Shown: positions 44,232 to 58,557, numbered from the stretch's first letter. The stretch is 64,000 bases of DNA from Atopsyche davidsoni (GCA_022113835.1 JAILWY010000004.1:5149501-5213500); one strand, 5' to 3'. Numbers and translations are program-made. The notes: a model not told the origin generated them from the letters alone.

Positions 44232-46873
44232 GTATGTAAAATTTTATCATGACGTGAGATCATACTAAACTGTTGGATCAGAAGCACGTTTCATTTCGCT
44301 TAGATGTACATTCAGAATACAAATTAGTTTATAATGTGGTTTAATGACCGAAATACTGCCTAGTTGGTGCGTGTCATTTTCTGTCACCCTATTTAACAAT
44401 TAAAAAGACATTCATTTAAACAAATAAACAAATCAATTATGCATCAAGTCAACAGTGATAAGGAAACCAACCCAGATAATTATATATTATTTAACACGCA
44501 TTTATTGAGTACAATAATCATTTGTATAACTAATCATGCTTTTAATAAATTATTATTATTTTAATCTACTACCCACAAATACCCGATCCTGGGGATCACA
44601 CATATGAATTATAAAAAAACACATCGTGCAAAATTTCAGTTCAAATAATACGTGAAACGATTGAATATCCTGAAAACTCGACCATTATTAAAATAGGCGT
44701 TAAAATTTTCCAGGGAGATAAAAATGACTAAAAAAATAGGATTCAACAATTAATTATTAAGTTACTCTGCAACAATATTTTGATTTTTTTTTTATCAAAA
44801 GGCAGTTGGGTCGTTTCTGATCACTTTAACACACTCTAAACCTTACTATATTAGATTTTCATGAAATTTTGCACTTGCACAAAAAATACTTGTTTTTGAA
44901 TAACAGCCTATGTAAAGTTTTTAAAAAAATGTCAAAAAACCGCTGACGGATTTTTTATTTCTCTAGAAAGGAGCTCTCCTGATTGAGCTGGAGAGTTGAT
45001 TTTCACAGAATTTTGTATGCCCATGAATAGTACACCTGTGCCAAATTCATTAAAATCTAAGACGGTGAGATAAATTTTCTATTAAAATTGTGTTGATTTG
45101 ACTAGGAATGACTCAAATGTGTTATGGACCGCTGCTGCAATGCTGTAGTGTGCCAATGATCACTTGTAATTACCTGTATGATTTTTAACGACCTTGAATG
45201 ACTGTTTCGCAATGCTCATGATTGACTCCAACACCACTTCAGCATCCTCAGCCTCGTAAACGTGAATGAACAATATTGAGTCTTCAGAGTCCAATCGAGC
45301 TCAAACCCCGTAGTTATCGAATGAAATCTTCGTCATCAATTTGTTCAAACAACATCAACATCAAAAGTTGTTGTTTGATGGGTTAGATATTTTCAAGTCT
45401 AAATATCAAACAACATTTAATACTACCACTGCAATCGCACATGAATAAATGTTTCCTAGCAAGTCGGCGTAGTAAATACACAAAAGTTTATAAACCCTTT
45501 ATGCCTAAAAGATTACTTTAGAATAAGTCCCTCTGGGGTGTATATTACTAATAATATTAGTCCGCCTTTGTTTGATTTGTAAGCCCAAGTAACTGTGGCA
45601 GTAGGTTGCCACCAACAATCCGGTTTTCGCGATGTTATTCGCGGGGTCCTTTGACAAATTCTTAGTAATGTAATCAAGAACGTCACGGCTTGTAATCTTG
45701 CGTTTTCATCTTCGAAATGTTGTGAAATTCAGCAAATGTAATACGTGTCTTATTTTGATGTGCCGACGTAAGTTCCGGAAATGATTATTTTTTAAATTAG
45801 CCTAAATTATATTATAACAATTCTTAACGATGATATTTGCCGACATGGAAAATTACAATTCATATTTGATGATTCCATAACAGTTACATGAACTAGGGAC
45901 TATTTTTTGCAGAATAAAATATTTTATTTCAGAAGAGTCCCAAAATTCACGCGATAAGTAATTTTGATGAAAAGCAAAGGTTTATGGCCCCCGAGACTAT
46001 GCTGGCGATCATCATCCTCGGCGATGAGGTTCATTTCCACTTTGATGGCTAGACCAATCGACAAATGCTTCCACAGCGTGTCACTGTTCGGTGTGGATTT
46101 CGGCATCGTCGGATCTTTCAGGCAATAACAGCTAATGATGATAATCAAGTTTTTGTGCCTAAATTACATGGTATAGATGTGGACGTCTGTGAAACAATTT
46201 AATTACTTGCTGAAATATCAATATACGTGAAAAACCTATATTGAAGCTTAACTAGGTAATTTTTTATTCACAGTAATGCTACAAGCGAGTAACCAAGCTA
46301 CCGGTTTTGCAATAAAACAGGATAGACCAAGGACTTCCTCATTCAATAACCCATGAATGAACAACCTCGATGCTGCTGGCTCGGTGGAAGCGGTTCCTTT
46401 AAGTGTACCTGCACGATGTCGCTAGTCCATGGCTAAGAATACAGACCCAAAAAGTTCACGCAGACTTGAACAACATGACATTGCATTTTTTTTTTGGTCA
46501 AAATATTCCGGCGATTACATTAGTTGATTTGCATTGAAGATTTCAATTTAACACAAATAATATGAAAATGTCTTCGAATTATGCAAAAGATTTGTTTTGC
46601 ATAACACGCTCACTGAGAAAGTTTCACGCGACCAGGAGGAGGAGCCTACCGTTCCGGCTGTCAAAATATTTTTTAACGTGATAGTTTGCTGTCGAAGACT
46701 GGGTGCGTCCGCTTTACCTTGATTGTTAAATACGCATATTTGCTAATTAATATTCAGATATTTTTTCGACGATGCTCCACGTGGCGGTCCTCTCCCACGG
46801 CCGCGAGGGCTTTTGGAGATCTGGTAATGCGTTTCGTTCGGGCGAGTCCATCTCCGCGGCGCACAATAAGTTC

Positions 46874-46876
<3 letters not shown>
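44232..46876. other. probable intron or intergenic DNA
   Basis: No recognisable gene. Slightly GC-richer stretches at 45960-46130 and 46320-46440 have no motif. Confidence 0.4.

Positions 46877-46915
<39 letters not shown>
46877..46915. repeat. (TA)n microsatellite
   Basis: About 19 uninterrupted TA repeats inside a GC-richer 400-bp stretch. Confidence 0.95.
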
Positions 46916-46918
<3 letters not shown>

Positions 46919-49900
46919 ATCGCATCTCGTGACCGCTGCCGAAAAAGGTACAAAAACACCGACGGCGATTCGTCTCGAGATGGATGCGCCTTGTAAAAAC
47001 GTCCGCTGGCACTAATGACCGTCCGTATATTTCGTCTCGAGTGCCGTCCCGAGGAGAGTTCGTGTAAGCGTTGTCCGTTCCTCGTAATGGGATCGCTGTA
47101 GGGCTACGCTTTTTGGGAGATAAACGCTCTACGAGATCAATGTCCGCCTTCAATGCGTGCACGCCTGGTGAACGCTATCACGAAACACAAAGGGAGGCAT
47201 GCGGGCGCTCCAGGATCCATGAACTCACCCATGCACATCATGATTGATCAGCCCCGAAAGTATGCACCGCAGAAGCTGATTTAATCCCCTAAATTGATTG
47301 TCGTCCTCGTAAATTTCTCAACAGAGGAAACACTTTTTTTTTTTAGATTAATCCAAGTTCATTCACCACGTATTATCACATCGCCACACACATGCGACAT
47401 AACCGGCGTTCATAGACCTCGACCAAGGCTGAGTGCGAAAATTTGTCTCAGACTAAATATAAACGCAAAAAGTGACCTTCTTTGCTAAACTTCTTGTACA
47501 ATTAATGTTAGTACAAGTGGACTTTATAGTTTATTTATCGGAAAATAAAATAAAATATAAACACGTACGAGTATAACAATCACTGTTTAACTACTTTAGT
47601 GTGTGCGGGACAATGCTCATACATTATTTGACATTGGAAAATTGTAGCAGAGAATACACTAAATAAAATTAAAAAATCGAATATTCTGAGATAAAGCTCA
47701 TTATACGAGATTCGATAACGAAACAAAATGATTGTGAAAATTAAACCAGCCTAAAAAAAAAATTATGACAGAGTAGATATATTTAATTAAAGTAAGTAAG
47801 TTTTTTAAAACGTTTTATCATTTACAATGAAGGTAGAAACAAAACATGATATAATTTACTTTTAGAGGCTTTGCCGTCTATTGTTAATAGATTTCGTTAA
47901 ATCTCGAGCATCAATCAAAATTTGACTCGGCCCGACACCGAAAAAAAAAAAAAAGTTCAGAAATATAATTTGGAAGTGTGTTACCTTCGTGGTAGTCGTT
48001 AACCCCAGGTGTTTATTAAATCTTATCCCAATTCATAAAAAAAAACTTTAGCTGTTAAAATGATAAGGACCAAAGTAAGCTCGATGATTTATTTTTGTTT
48101 AATTTAGTTGATGGTAACAAAATAATTTTTTTTTCTCAATTGTGTAAAATAAAGCTTCGTAATCGGATATCCTCGGCGTGCATAGGATATCCTGTAGGAA
48201 ATACAAAGACAATAATATTTATCATTATACGGCGTCAATAATAGGCCCGGCCGCAGCGGACAATGCAAACAATCGAGCTTTAAAAGCTTGATGACCAGAT
48301 AACGCTTTTTTAATTGACCAGGTAACGGGGCTGGCAGGATATGCACGAAATGCACAGCATTGTTGTTCAACGCTTTTATTATTATCGAGTCAAACAATCA
48401 CAATGGAAATTATTCATGACTGCACCCCCAGCTTCTGTGTAGGTGCTTAAAGCTCTGAAAAGCTTCGCCATTATTGTTATACGCGACGCCGACTCATAGC
48501 GAAGCTTTCGGTTCTATTTCCATAGTTTTGTTTGCGGTTTATAAACTCTCAAAAAACCCACTTGACTTAATAAAATTATATGTTTTCATAGTCTTAATCC
48601 TGTAAACCTATTTTGTAAGCAAAATTTTTATTAAGACATGAAATATTTAAGACGTATTTATTTCAAATTTAAAGCCCTTATTTAAAATGTATTTTTTCGC
48701 TCATCTTAATTGACTTCGCGACATTTTCTTTTCTACTTCCGCTACACCCGACATAATTAGGTGTGAGGTACTTATGTTTACAATATATTATAATATATAA
48801 AATAACAAAACAGGATGTATTTGCGTGCACATAGTCTTGTTTTAAATATATAGTGCTCCTATTGCATGCCTTAAAATGTGATTATAAATATATTGTACGT
48901 AATGTGACTCCAAAATAAATCGATTTCTTACAAATATAACGCCACGAGTGTTCTCATTATTCTGCAGCGCAGGTGTGCAGATATTTTAAAATGGCAATTA
49001 TAATAACCCGACGTGTCGTGTTGTATTTTTAGAATCGATTGTAGTGGCCGAATAAAGGCATTATCATAGATTTTTAATACGGTGTGGACTAATGTTGTTT
49101 TAACGGGTCGATAGGCCTGTGCCCGTATCGTAGCAACGTGTTTGTGATTGATACCGAAGTTAAACAATACCTGTTGAATTAACCGGCCGTATTTTCAAGG
49201 TCGTATCGAATAATCTAAAACTCCTTCGGCTGGGAAAATTTCACGCTCGAATTTGACCTGTCTTATTGTCCAATTAAAATTGGTAATTCTATTGTGAAAC
49301 GTCAGTGATGAGGTACTTCGATTTAAATACTTCGGGGAAATACCTGCATGTTTTGATTTTTGTTTTTGGTTTTTATCAATCGGATATCTTCCACTTGTGT
49401 ACTACTGCGGCGTGATTCCAGAGTCACATCGAATACGCAATCAAAGATGCCAGTCAGTACTAGCACCTTTGGACGTGATTTTATTCTACCAGGTGGTGAT
49501 ATAATTATCTATAATTTAGTAGCAGGTAGCAGCTCGCTGGCCACTCGGGCAGCTGGCCGATGAGTCATCATCGCCACAGCGGCTTGCCGCTTTGGGAGTT
49601 GCGGCACAGGGAAGGATCAGTGCGCCCTGTCGTAAATTCATTTTTTTTTTTAAATTAATCCACTTTCATACAATGCCTGGCAGTGTAAAAAAAAACCATT
49701 CAAAATTACATAAATTTTTTGAATATCTCTTAACAAAATTCATCAACGTTGTATTACATGCAAATATAATTGACATGTACTGTTTTCAATTGGTGTGCGC
49801 CTATGTGAAGTTTTATACAGCGATTCACGCCTGTCTTGGAGTTTTGTATTAAATCAATTTTCTTCCCGAGCACATTGTGCTCCGCCCACGTAATGGAAAT

Positions 49901-50220
49901 GCATAATTTGAGCGGCATTGCAGCAACGGCACTCTCGCCCACGCGCCGCTTGAAGAATCACTCTCCTCGGTTTCCAGTCGTGTGGTCACCCCTTTCTCCC
50001 GGCGGAGCGGCTCTCGCTTGTCATCCTCGGCCAGAGTCACATGCGCGGGAGCGTGCCCCTGCGCGCCCGGGGCGGACGTTGCAAATTTGACGACGGTCCC
50101 GGGTCGATGTCTCGTGCGCATTGCCATTATACGCTTCTTCGGGATTATTTGTAGCGAATATATTAATTTGAATTTAATTTTAACCCTATGAACTCCGGAC
50201 TTTTTTTTTTTTTTTTTGGC
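46916..50220. other. probable intron or intergenic DNA with a GC-rich patch
   Basis: A short GC- and CpG-rich patch lies at about 49910-50110 (ctcccggcggagcgg, gcgcgcccggggcgg). No supported gene was found. Confidence 0.4.
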
Positions 50221-50487
50221 AGTGTAGCGGTCAGTGCAAATACACTGCTACATTATTCGACTTGTTAAGCTCCGCCCCTACCGCAGGTAGAGACTTTCTA
50301 ATTTTACAACAACCCCAGCGATAACGCAACGCGCCCCCCACAGAGAGACGCAGGCACTCGACCAGTAACCACGTATTATTCTGTCTTGTCCAATTCATAT
50401 AAATAAACGAATACGCAAACCAAATATAAACCCTTTTGATATACATCCATAATCAACAGTCAACATAACATCAACGGCGAAAGCAGC
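50221..50487 (-). repeat. unnamed interspersed repeat, 3' portion (copy 4)
   Basis: Minus-strand copy of the family. The terminal hairpin (agtgtagcggtcagtgcaaa...) is at the left edge, followed by cgcaacgcgccccccacaga and gaatacgcaaac. It includes a small insertion relative to copy 3 near 50419 and ends at about 50487, so the 5' half is missing. A T run (50201-50216) abuts its left edge. Confidence 0.75.
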
Positions 50488-53400
50488 AATTAATTTGCAA
50501 AAATGATAAAAAGGGTTTATACCTGCTCTAATACGCACCTAGACTTCTTATAAGGTAAACAATGACAGGTGCACTATGGCGACCTATAGTCGCCAACGGA
50601 GTGGAAAGGGTTAAGTTGTATACTGGATAAAAATATAAAACACACTTTTGCATTATAAGCATGTATCAAATACCTTGTTTTCATTCGAAACTCGATGAAT
50701 TTGTTTGGTTTAACATTAATTTTTAGTATGTATGAACTGAATTTACTAACCGTGTCACTTAAATGTTGCATGAGAAAATCCTAGAATTGTATGTGTGTGT
50801 CTGCCTTTTTCCATTTCAATGAATAAAAATGCAAAAACAGTGAATTACTTTCATGGTTGGTTTTTCAAAGTTGCAACTGCATGGGTATCGTATTCTCGAA
50901 GCTCTATTATTCTTGTAATGTTGACGGCTACACACTCTCGCGAATATTACTGTGAGACTGCTTGTCCGAGAATGGAAGAAAAATGCGTTACACGGTCTAC
51001 CTGAAGTCCGCCGGATTAACCCGACCGCGCCTTGTGGGGAGGCCTGTCTCTGGGCATGCCGTTCATCTGAGCTGCTTTATATATATACATATACATGCAA
51101 GCTGCTCGGGCAGGTCTGATTTAAAAATTCGATAAAAATACACTACCTTATTAAGCCGATCGGAATTTCACATATATAAAAAAAAAAAAACATATTAAAA
51201 AATACCACCTATCGTTCTAGTCCCCTGATGGAATTTTCAATATAATTTTTTAAAAACATTTTGTAAAAAATAGAGGGTCCCCAATGCGATTAATATAGCA
51301 GTGGCGTGCAATCAATAAATACCAAATAGAATCGCACACTCTAAAATATATATTTTTTTATGTATTACTTTTTTTTTTATAGAAATTCGCACTGGGGACT
51401 TAATACTTTGCTCATCTGTTGTGTAAAATATTTTATATTATCCTAATAAACAAAAAAGTAAAAGTAACTTATTGCTTTATATTGTTTGCATGTTAGAAAG
51501 CAAGTCAATCCCTCATTTGAAGTAAAATTTTACGATCTATAAAGGTGATTGTAATTTATCCTCGGCAGCTTAAATCGACCTTGACTCGTTCATTTTTGCT
51601 AGATTGAAATAATGATTATACTGACCATGATTTTTTTGTTTAAGCCGTTAGTTCTGTCTGGGTTGATGCACTCGTTAATATCGATATTAAAACCACCAAT
51701 TCATTGTATATAGCCACCCAGGTTATTATTATTATTTTTATTATAAATAAACTGTTATTGCTACAGCACGTCTGGAACTTGATCGAAAAGAGACAATATT
51801 ATCGAGGAAATGTAAAAATATATAAAGTTACTAACTTGCAGTCGTTAGTTTTAACTAATGTTTCGACAAAATTATGGCCTGCCTGATGCAAGAGTCTTTG
51901 CAAGTTATTAATCTCAAACTTCCCGTAGCAGACCGTTTCTCTGGTCTTTCTAGATGTCTATTTTTAATCTTAAGATGAAATTAAGGTGCTTTTATAATAA
52001 ACGAGCGTGCTCGTTCTTGCGTTAAAATGTATATACTGTATTTATATATTTTATTTACGCTGTGTTATTGATAATTTCTACACGCTATAGTTAATGTACC
52101 TGCTTGATTTAAAGCTTTTAGATATCGTGTGTGTATGTGTTTGTGTGTTGTAATTTCCTCTATTTATTAGTGTCAGTTAAAATAATTGGTTATCAAACAT
52201 TTTTTAGTCGTTTACTACTGGTCAAAGTACGCGATATTGCTTATGACGAATTGAATAAAAATATAAAATCTATCCAATTATTGTATAACTATTATTCGGA
52301 GGATGATTGGCGTCGCCTTTTCTCGATTTTTGTATCCCTTGGAACAGGTTCATCAACCATGAGGCTTCCCCCTTCCTGTTTCATTCCTCTCGAATTCCCT
52401 TATAATTTTAATTGCATTGCTACTTCGTCTTTAAAGACTTTTGCTTTCGCTTGACCTCTAGCAAATAAGCAAAGAAACTTGAGTGTATTTTTTCAAAGCT
52501 TTTATGTTTTTTTTAACACTAGACTGCTCGTTTAGATTTAATTTGATTATTTTTTATTGTATTGATTTGTTATACTGTACGTTCTGTTATATAGCACATG
52601 TATGTAAGGAAATCCCAGCTTGTGGAAATGCGGTTGATTAATTATTTATTAAGGTTTTTTGTGATATCTTAAGCCGACACCCTGGAGATATTGAATATCG
52701 CCGCAAACCGCAGACCGATATAAATTTTACTGCAACATGTCGTGGCTTGTGAGGTCGCGTGTACCCATCGAGGAGTTTATTAAGGCTTTGCATAAATTAA
52801 CGATAGTTTTTAGGTTTAAATCGTACGTCCTTGTTTTGTCGTTCCGTTTCTTCTACTCCGTTAACGAATTCACACTTATTTTCAGGAGAAGATCAAGGTA
52901 ACAGGGCAAAAACGGAAAGAAACAAGGGCGTGGATTGTCAGCCAAGACTGTAATTAATTACCAATAGCCGCCATAATATAGAAAGTAAATTTGCCTCACT
53001 ATCATTTGTACATGTTTTTTTGTGCATCTGTTTCGCTTTTTCACATAGTTTTGCATGATTAGTTCCCCGCCTGTGTATTGGCGGCTTTAGGTGTGTTTAC
53101 TAGGACTATAAAAAATATGCGGGTGGTTGTTATTCATGCACTTTGCACGTTTATCTCTTCACTTGTAACTTGTTTATGTTTTGTTTGCGGTCTTGCCTTG
53201 GCAGATAGAGAAGTTCGTTGCACCTTGCACTCAACCACTGATGTCATACATCGACTGGCGCCTCAAATAACGCTGTAACTCATTGATTTTTTTCAACACT
53301 CCGTTGCTTTGTAAAATTACACACAGCGGCATACTACGCACCACGCTTTTAATTTTTAAGTAAAAACACGTTTGAAAGAAATGCTACTGAACGCAATATT

Positions 53401-54841
53401 TTTGATAATAATATGGCAAGTGGCTTTGTCTATTTAGTATGAAATGAATATTTTTAACTGACTTTCAATATGTTTCAGTTACGGCTTTTATCTCGCCGGG
53501 AAAAAGCCGTCGCTTTGTTGGCTTGTAAGAAAAGATCGTTCTTTTTATTCAGGCTCACACCCCATCGTCCTAAAGAAAAGCCTTTCTTAATACAGCGATT
53601 GATTACAGTAGGCGAGAATCGAACTTTATAACAACAATATGTATCATGTTAAGATATATGGCGTTTAATTCGGGAACCTAAATCTATGATTACTTTTTAA
53701 TAAAATATAAATTCTGAAAATATCAATACGTCGTGAACGTATTGCTTTGAGGTTGAAAATGTCAGTTTTTGTAACATAATGTGACCCCACTATCAAAACT
53801 AAACACCTAAACGTTTCTATTCTTGGAGTTCATTTTTTTATTTGTAATATCTGATTTTTATCTGTTATGTCTGTAAAAGTTCATCGACAGTTAAAATTAA
53901 AGTTGATTTTTGTTTAAAATTAATAACAACGAAGGAGGGCTTAACATAAAACAATCGAAAAGAATTCTTAACAAAATTAAATATTAAAAAATTACGTGTT
54001 GTTTATTTGTATCATTGTTTTCTGTAGTTTATCAATGTAGCTTATGTATACAATAATAATTTGTTGATATAATAAGCGATTATATATTTACAAGGTAGAA
54101 TATTGAGTGTATTCATTTACTTTGTAAAACTGTGTTTATGTTTATGCATATAACATCACAGGAAATTATAATTCATTGATTTTGTAATATTTAATATAAT
54201 TATAAAATACTACAGCAAATATGTATTATCATGTAGTAGCTTTAAGTACGAAGATTGACGGGTTCAAAAAATTTCAGTGTTTATATATATATATAATAAG
54301 TGAAAACACATAACTGTCCACGAACAAACACCTAAAACTAGAAAGTTATCAATTATCACTTATGTGTAAACATATAAATTTTCGATAAACTTTAGTAGTG
54401 GTGTCTGTCGACGAATGCACACATAAAAGTAGAAAGTAATTTAATCAATTATCAACTGTGGGTAAGCGTTTTTTTTTGCATCTGTTTACTTTTGTGAGGT
54501 GTATGCACAGGTGAACCCAGAATCGTAGCAATAACAATTACTGAAAAAAAAAATGTTTCTTAATCTTTTCACCGTCTTTTTTTTTTAATATTGGACAATA
54601 ATCGTCAGTGATTATTAATTGTATTTTAAAAGGTATAATTTTTTTAAATGTGTAATTACGTATCTACTACTACTACTGCTGGCCATGTTTGGCATTGTTG
54701 GAGTCGTCTGGCGATTTTGGCAGCGGTTTATACCAAATACCCTAGCATTTAAAAGATATTGATTAAAGCACACTTAGCTAGAGAATTGTTTTTTTTTAAA
54801 TTTTTATATATGTATTATTGGCAAGACTACAGGCGTACTTG
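50488..54841. other. probable intron or intergenic DNA
   Basis: AT-rich. No supported gene, apart from a speculative 12-nt exon at 52886-52897. Confidence 0.4.
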
Positions 54842-54864
54842 ATATATATATATATATATATATA
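54842..54864. repeat. (AT)n microsatellite
   Basis: Eleven AT/TA dinucleotides in a row. Confidence 0.9.
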
Positions 54865-57305
54865 AAGTTCGTTGGCTCTAATGTGTTGCCCTTTGTATTT
54901 CGCAAGGAGCTTGATATAGGAAACGGTTAGGTTATGTTAGATGAGTGGTAGGAGTATACTATGTATTTCTATAAAAAAATATATCTTGCCATTATTCATA
55001 TACGTAAAAATTGTATACCTCCATGAACTCGGAGAATAGTTGTTGGAGAAGCAATCTATGTTTCTTGTAAAGTAATCAGTAGCACAGGGCTTCTGAGCAA
55101 TATTCAAGAGCACCCAACTCTGCTCACGGCACCTTGATGAAATGCATACTCAAGTAGGCAATTCTCTGTGCTTAATATTTGAAGTTATCGTTACTCTGAC
55201 GTGTAGACAACATCCAAAATTTACAATTTATTCCACAGGAATCACGCTCTTATAATGAAAATATCAATATTTAATCATTCGACTGGGACGGATCCGACTG
55301 GGAGTACTGCGTATCACGAACGTATTTAAACACTGGTTTTTGTTATTATATTATAAATATATTTCGGTGATTGCCTGTTGGAGTTTCTTTGCGTGTATAT
55401 TTCCATGAAAATTACGAAACTGATCGAAACATTTAACATTTTTACTAACTATGGCAATTTGAGATTTTTGTATTTACTTTTATATTACTGTAGTGAAAAA
55501 AATGCGCACGAGTTTGAACAGTATCGATGATTCAGAATTATATATTCCAGTTGTATATATTCATACAAAATACATTTTTTACACATATTTAAACTAAATT
55601 GGCGTGATTTAATTCAACAATAATATTATAACAATAAGAGACCAGTCTGCACTCGCGTAAATAATATATAATATGACACAGAGGTTATTTTATTTAATTG
55701 ATGACTCATCTCACGTGAGTTTGCTTACTGCAGGTAGATTCGTGATTAGTTACAATAACTCGTATAAAATTTTTATTTTTAATTACTTCTCACGGAGACA
55801 AATATTTTCCCGACATTTTGGATGAGTTCTCAAATTCAGCGCATTAATAGATATTTAGTCAAAATTAATTACTTTTGCTTGTCAAGCTTGCGAAGTCATA
55901 TATATTATTTACATGCCGATGTCACGAAATATATATTTTTTTAAATTTGTTTTTATCTAAAAGGCATAGCAAATTGAATGCTGAAATAAATGATGCTTTT
56001 AAATATGTATCGTGAATCGAAGTCAATTAGCTATAATAACCACTTCAGCCTCGGCCTAAACCTATGGCTGCTTTTCCCTGGCCTACGTGCAAAAAGTCGC
56101 CATTTATTTCTCAGTTCCCAAGGCGAAGTTCTCAGGCCTTGACTGTCAGCTGTTCGTGAACTGCATCCACCTCTGTGCTCGGTGCTGCCTCAGAAGAAAA
56201 TTATCGCCAGGTGTCAATACCTGACGCGCAGGTTTTCCTTGGGCGCCCAGGTTATCCTATGGTACAGGTTTTTGTTAAATTTTATTATTATTTTCACCTG
56301 CTGACGTTTTTGATTTGTAAATTGAATCTCACAGCATTAAAAACGTTTTTGTATTCTCTGGTATTTGTTCGGTTTTTTTAAACTCATTTGTGTAGACAGC
56401 AGATACGCTTTTTAATACAAATTTTTCAACCTTCTGAAATGACAAATAACTTAAGTTGAATGAATCATCTTAGTAATCTAAAAAATGGATCATGGCTGAA
56501 CTTTTGTTTTAGGTATTATTATGTTATGCGTATTTTTTCTTATTATTAAAAATTTAATTCAATTGTACTGCATGTTTGTTAAATAATTAAAATCAAATCT
56601 TTTTTTTTTAATAAAATTGGGAAATTCAGAATTCTGTTGCTGGCTTTTGGACAAGATGGATGTTATTATGCAAATAATCGTAGAAGATTAATTAAAAAAA
56701 TATAATATTTTCTCCCACGCCGGGTCGTTTACGCCTCGCTGTTAACGGAGATTCTTAATTATTTTTTATTTTATTAATGATCAATTAAATACCAATTAAA
56801 ACTGGTGCGGAATGAGAAATGGCAATTTTCAGATGAATATAATTGTAACGACCAATTACTAGAAGAGATACTATTAATTTTACTAATTGTATCTGAAGCG
56901 TTATTTAAATTGTGTGATTCATTATAATTTTATTTATGTAAAAACAGCAGCTTTTTTTTTTTTTTTTTTTAATAATAATTGTTCGGTTCTCTATAGACAT
57001 CAACATGAATTTAAAAATAAAATCACTGTTGTATTTTTATATAACCTAAAACCACAAAGGCGCGTCGTCGGTTGGGTTTTGTTTAAACTTTATATTGTGA
57101 TGCCGTCGACGTTTTGAATTTTAAAAAAAATAATTGTGTTTTCGACTAATTAAAAACAACAAAGGAATATCATCGGTCGGGTGAGGCGAGACAGTGGATT
57201 TGAAAATGCGAAAAAATATTGTAATTTGACTAAATGACGAGTCACCCTCTTCGATGTCCTCTTCACAGAAGACAATATCTGCAAAGTGTTTTTTTTTTTA
57301 TTATA
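54865..57305. other. probable intron or intergenic DNA
   Basis: No gene was recognised. A cysteine-rich but short open stretch near 56105-56225 follows a tttatttctcag and is not supported further. Confidence 0.4.
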
Positions 57306-58524
57306 CAGTGTGCATTAATTTTTTCGTGAAATTGGAGCTTTATTATAAAAAATCGGTACAATATATTCTATTCAAAGTATTGTCCATCGCCAGCCACTAC
57401 TTTTTTTCCCATCTTTCGGGCATATTATGGATTCCATCCCAAATGAACTGTTCGTCTTTTGAAGCCAAGAAAGAATCAAGCCAATTTTTGATACCCTGTT
57501 CAGAAGTGAAGCGTATTCCAGAAAGGGCATTCTGCATCGATTGAAACAAGTGATAGTCGGAAGGGGGAAGGTCTGGGCTGTAAGGCGGTTGAGGCAGAAC
57601 TTCCCATCCACTGTTTTCCAAATAGGTTTTAACCGATTTAGCAACATGTGGCCGAGCATTGTCATGATGGAAAATTACAGACTCGTGCCTGGTCGCATAT
57701 TCTGGCCGTTTTTCTGCCAATGCTCGCTTCAAACGCATCAATTGTTGTCTGTAGAACTCGCCCGTGATAGTTTGGCCTGGCTTCAGGAGCTCATAGTGGA
57801 TGAAACCCTTCTGATCCCACCAACTACACAGCATTACCTTGGCGCCATGAATATTTGGCCTGGCCGTCGATGTTGATGCGTGTCCGGGCTTACCCCATGA
57901 TTTTTTTACGCTTCAGGTTGTCTTAGCGAATCCATTTTTCATCACCAGTGATGATACGATGCAAAAATGACTTCTTTTCGTGGCGTTCAAGCAGCATTTC
58001 TAAAATGCAAAATCGCCTTTCGACGTCTCTCTGCTTCAATTCATGTGGCACCCAATTTCCTGGCTTTTGAATCATTCCCAATGCTTTTAAGTATCTTGAA
58101 TTTGTTGCTCGATCAACTTGGTCTGCTTGCGTTTGACACGAGTCTTTATCAAGCAATGCCTCTTATTCTTCATCGAATTTTTTTGGTTGGCCTGGACGTT
58201 CTTTGTCATCCACATCGAAATCACCATTGTCAAAGCGTCGAAACCAATTCTCACACGTTTTTTTGCGATGGAACATGTTCACCATAAACTTCACACAGCA
58301 ATCGATGACTTTCAGCTGGTTTTTTCTTTCAATTGAAACAGAAACGTAAAGCTTCCCGCAAATTGCGTTTTGTTGGTACAAAAGTTGACATGTTGAGAGC
58401 TCAAAAAAAAATGTTGTATACACTTCAGCGATATGACATATACTGAAAACGCAATAATGACGCTTCACAATGAAATGTTAAAATATAGCCTGATGAGAAA
58501 ATCCGAAAAAATTAATGCACACAC
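57306..58524 (-). mobile_element. mariner (Tc1/mariner) element, inactivated
   Basis: About 1.2 kb bounded by inverted repeats sharing a 19-bp core (gtgtgcattaattttttcg, 57308-57326; complement 58504-58522). TA dinucleotides flank both ends. It contains a minus-strand transposase remnant. A (TA)n and T run lies directly beyond the right end. Confidence 0.85.
57375..58430 (-). pseudogene. mariner transposase pseudogene
   Basis: Recognisable pieces in order: a helix-turn-helix remnant with CENWFRRFDNGDFDVDDKERPGQP, then EALLDKDSCQTQ, LKALGMIQKPGNWVPHELKQRDVERR, ITGDEKWIR, and the catalytic HHDNARPHVAKSV...PYSPDLPPSDYHLF. The last two aspartates are separated by 34 residues, the mariner D,D34D arrangement. 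Damage seen: an in-frame stop after FDEE (58157 region), a shortened stretch after SCQTQ, a stop after DEKWIR, a one-base shift in an A run after that, and a two-base shift in the A run near 57403 before the C-terminal end. It is not active. Confidence 0.9.
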
Positions 58525-58525
58525 C

Positions 58526-58526
58526 G

Positions 58527-58557
<31 letters not shown>
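58526..58557. repeat. (TA)n followed by a T run
   Basis: A simple repeat abutting the right end of the mariner element, consistent with insertion at a TA-rich target. Confidence 0.9.

Noticed and set aside
56105..56225. Possible exon PKAKFSGLDCQLFVNC... after a tttatttctcag
   Set aside because: No matching donor or homology, and the phase does not join convincingly to any known exon.
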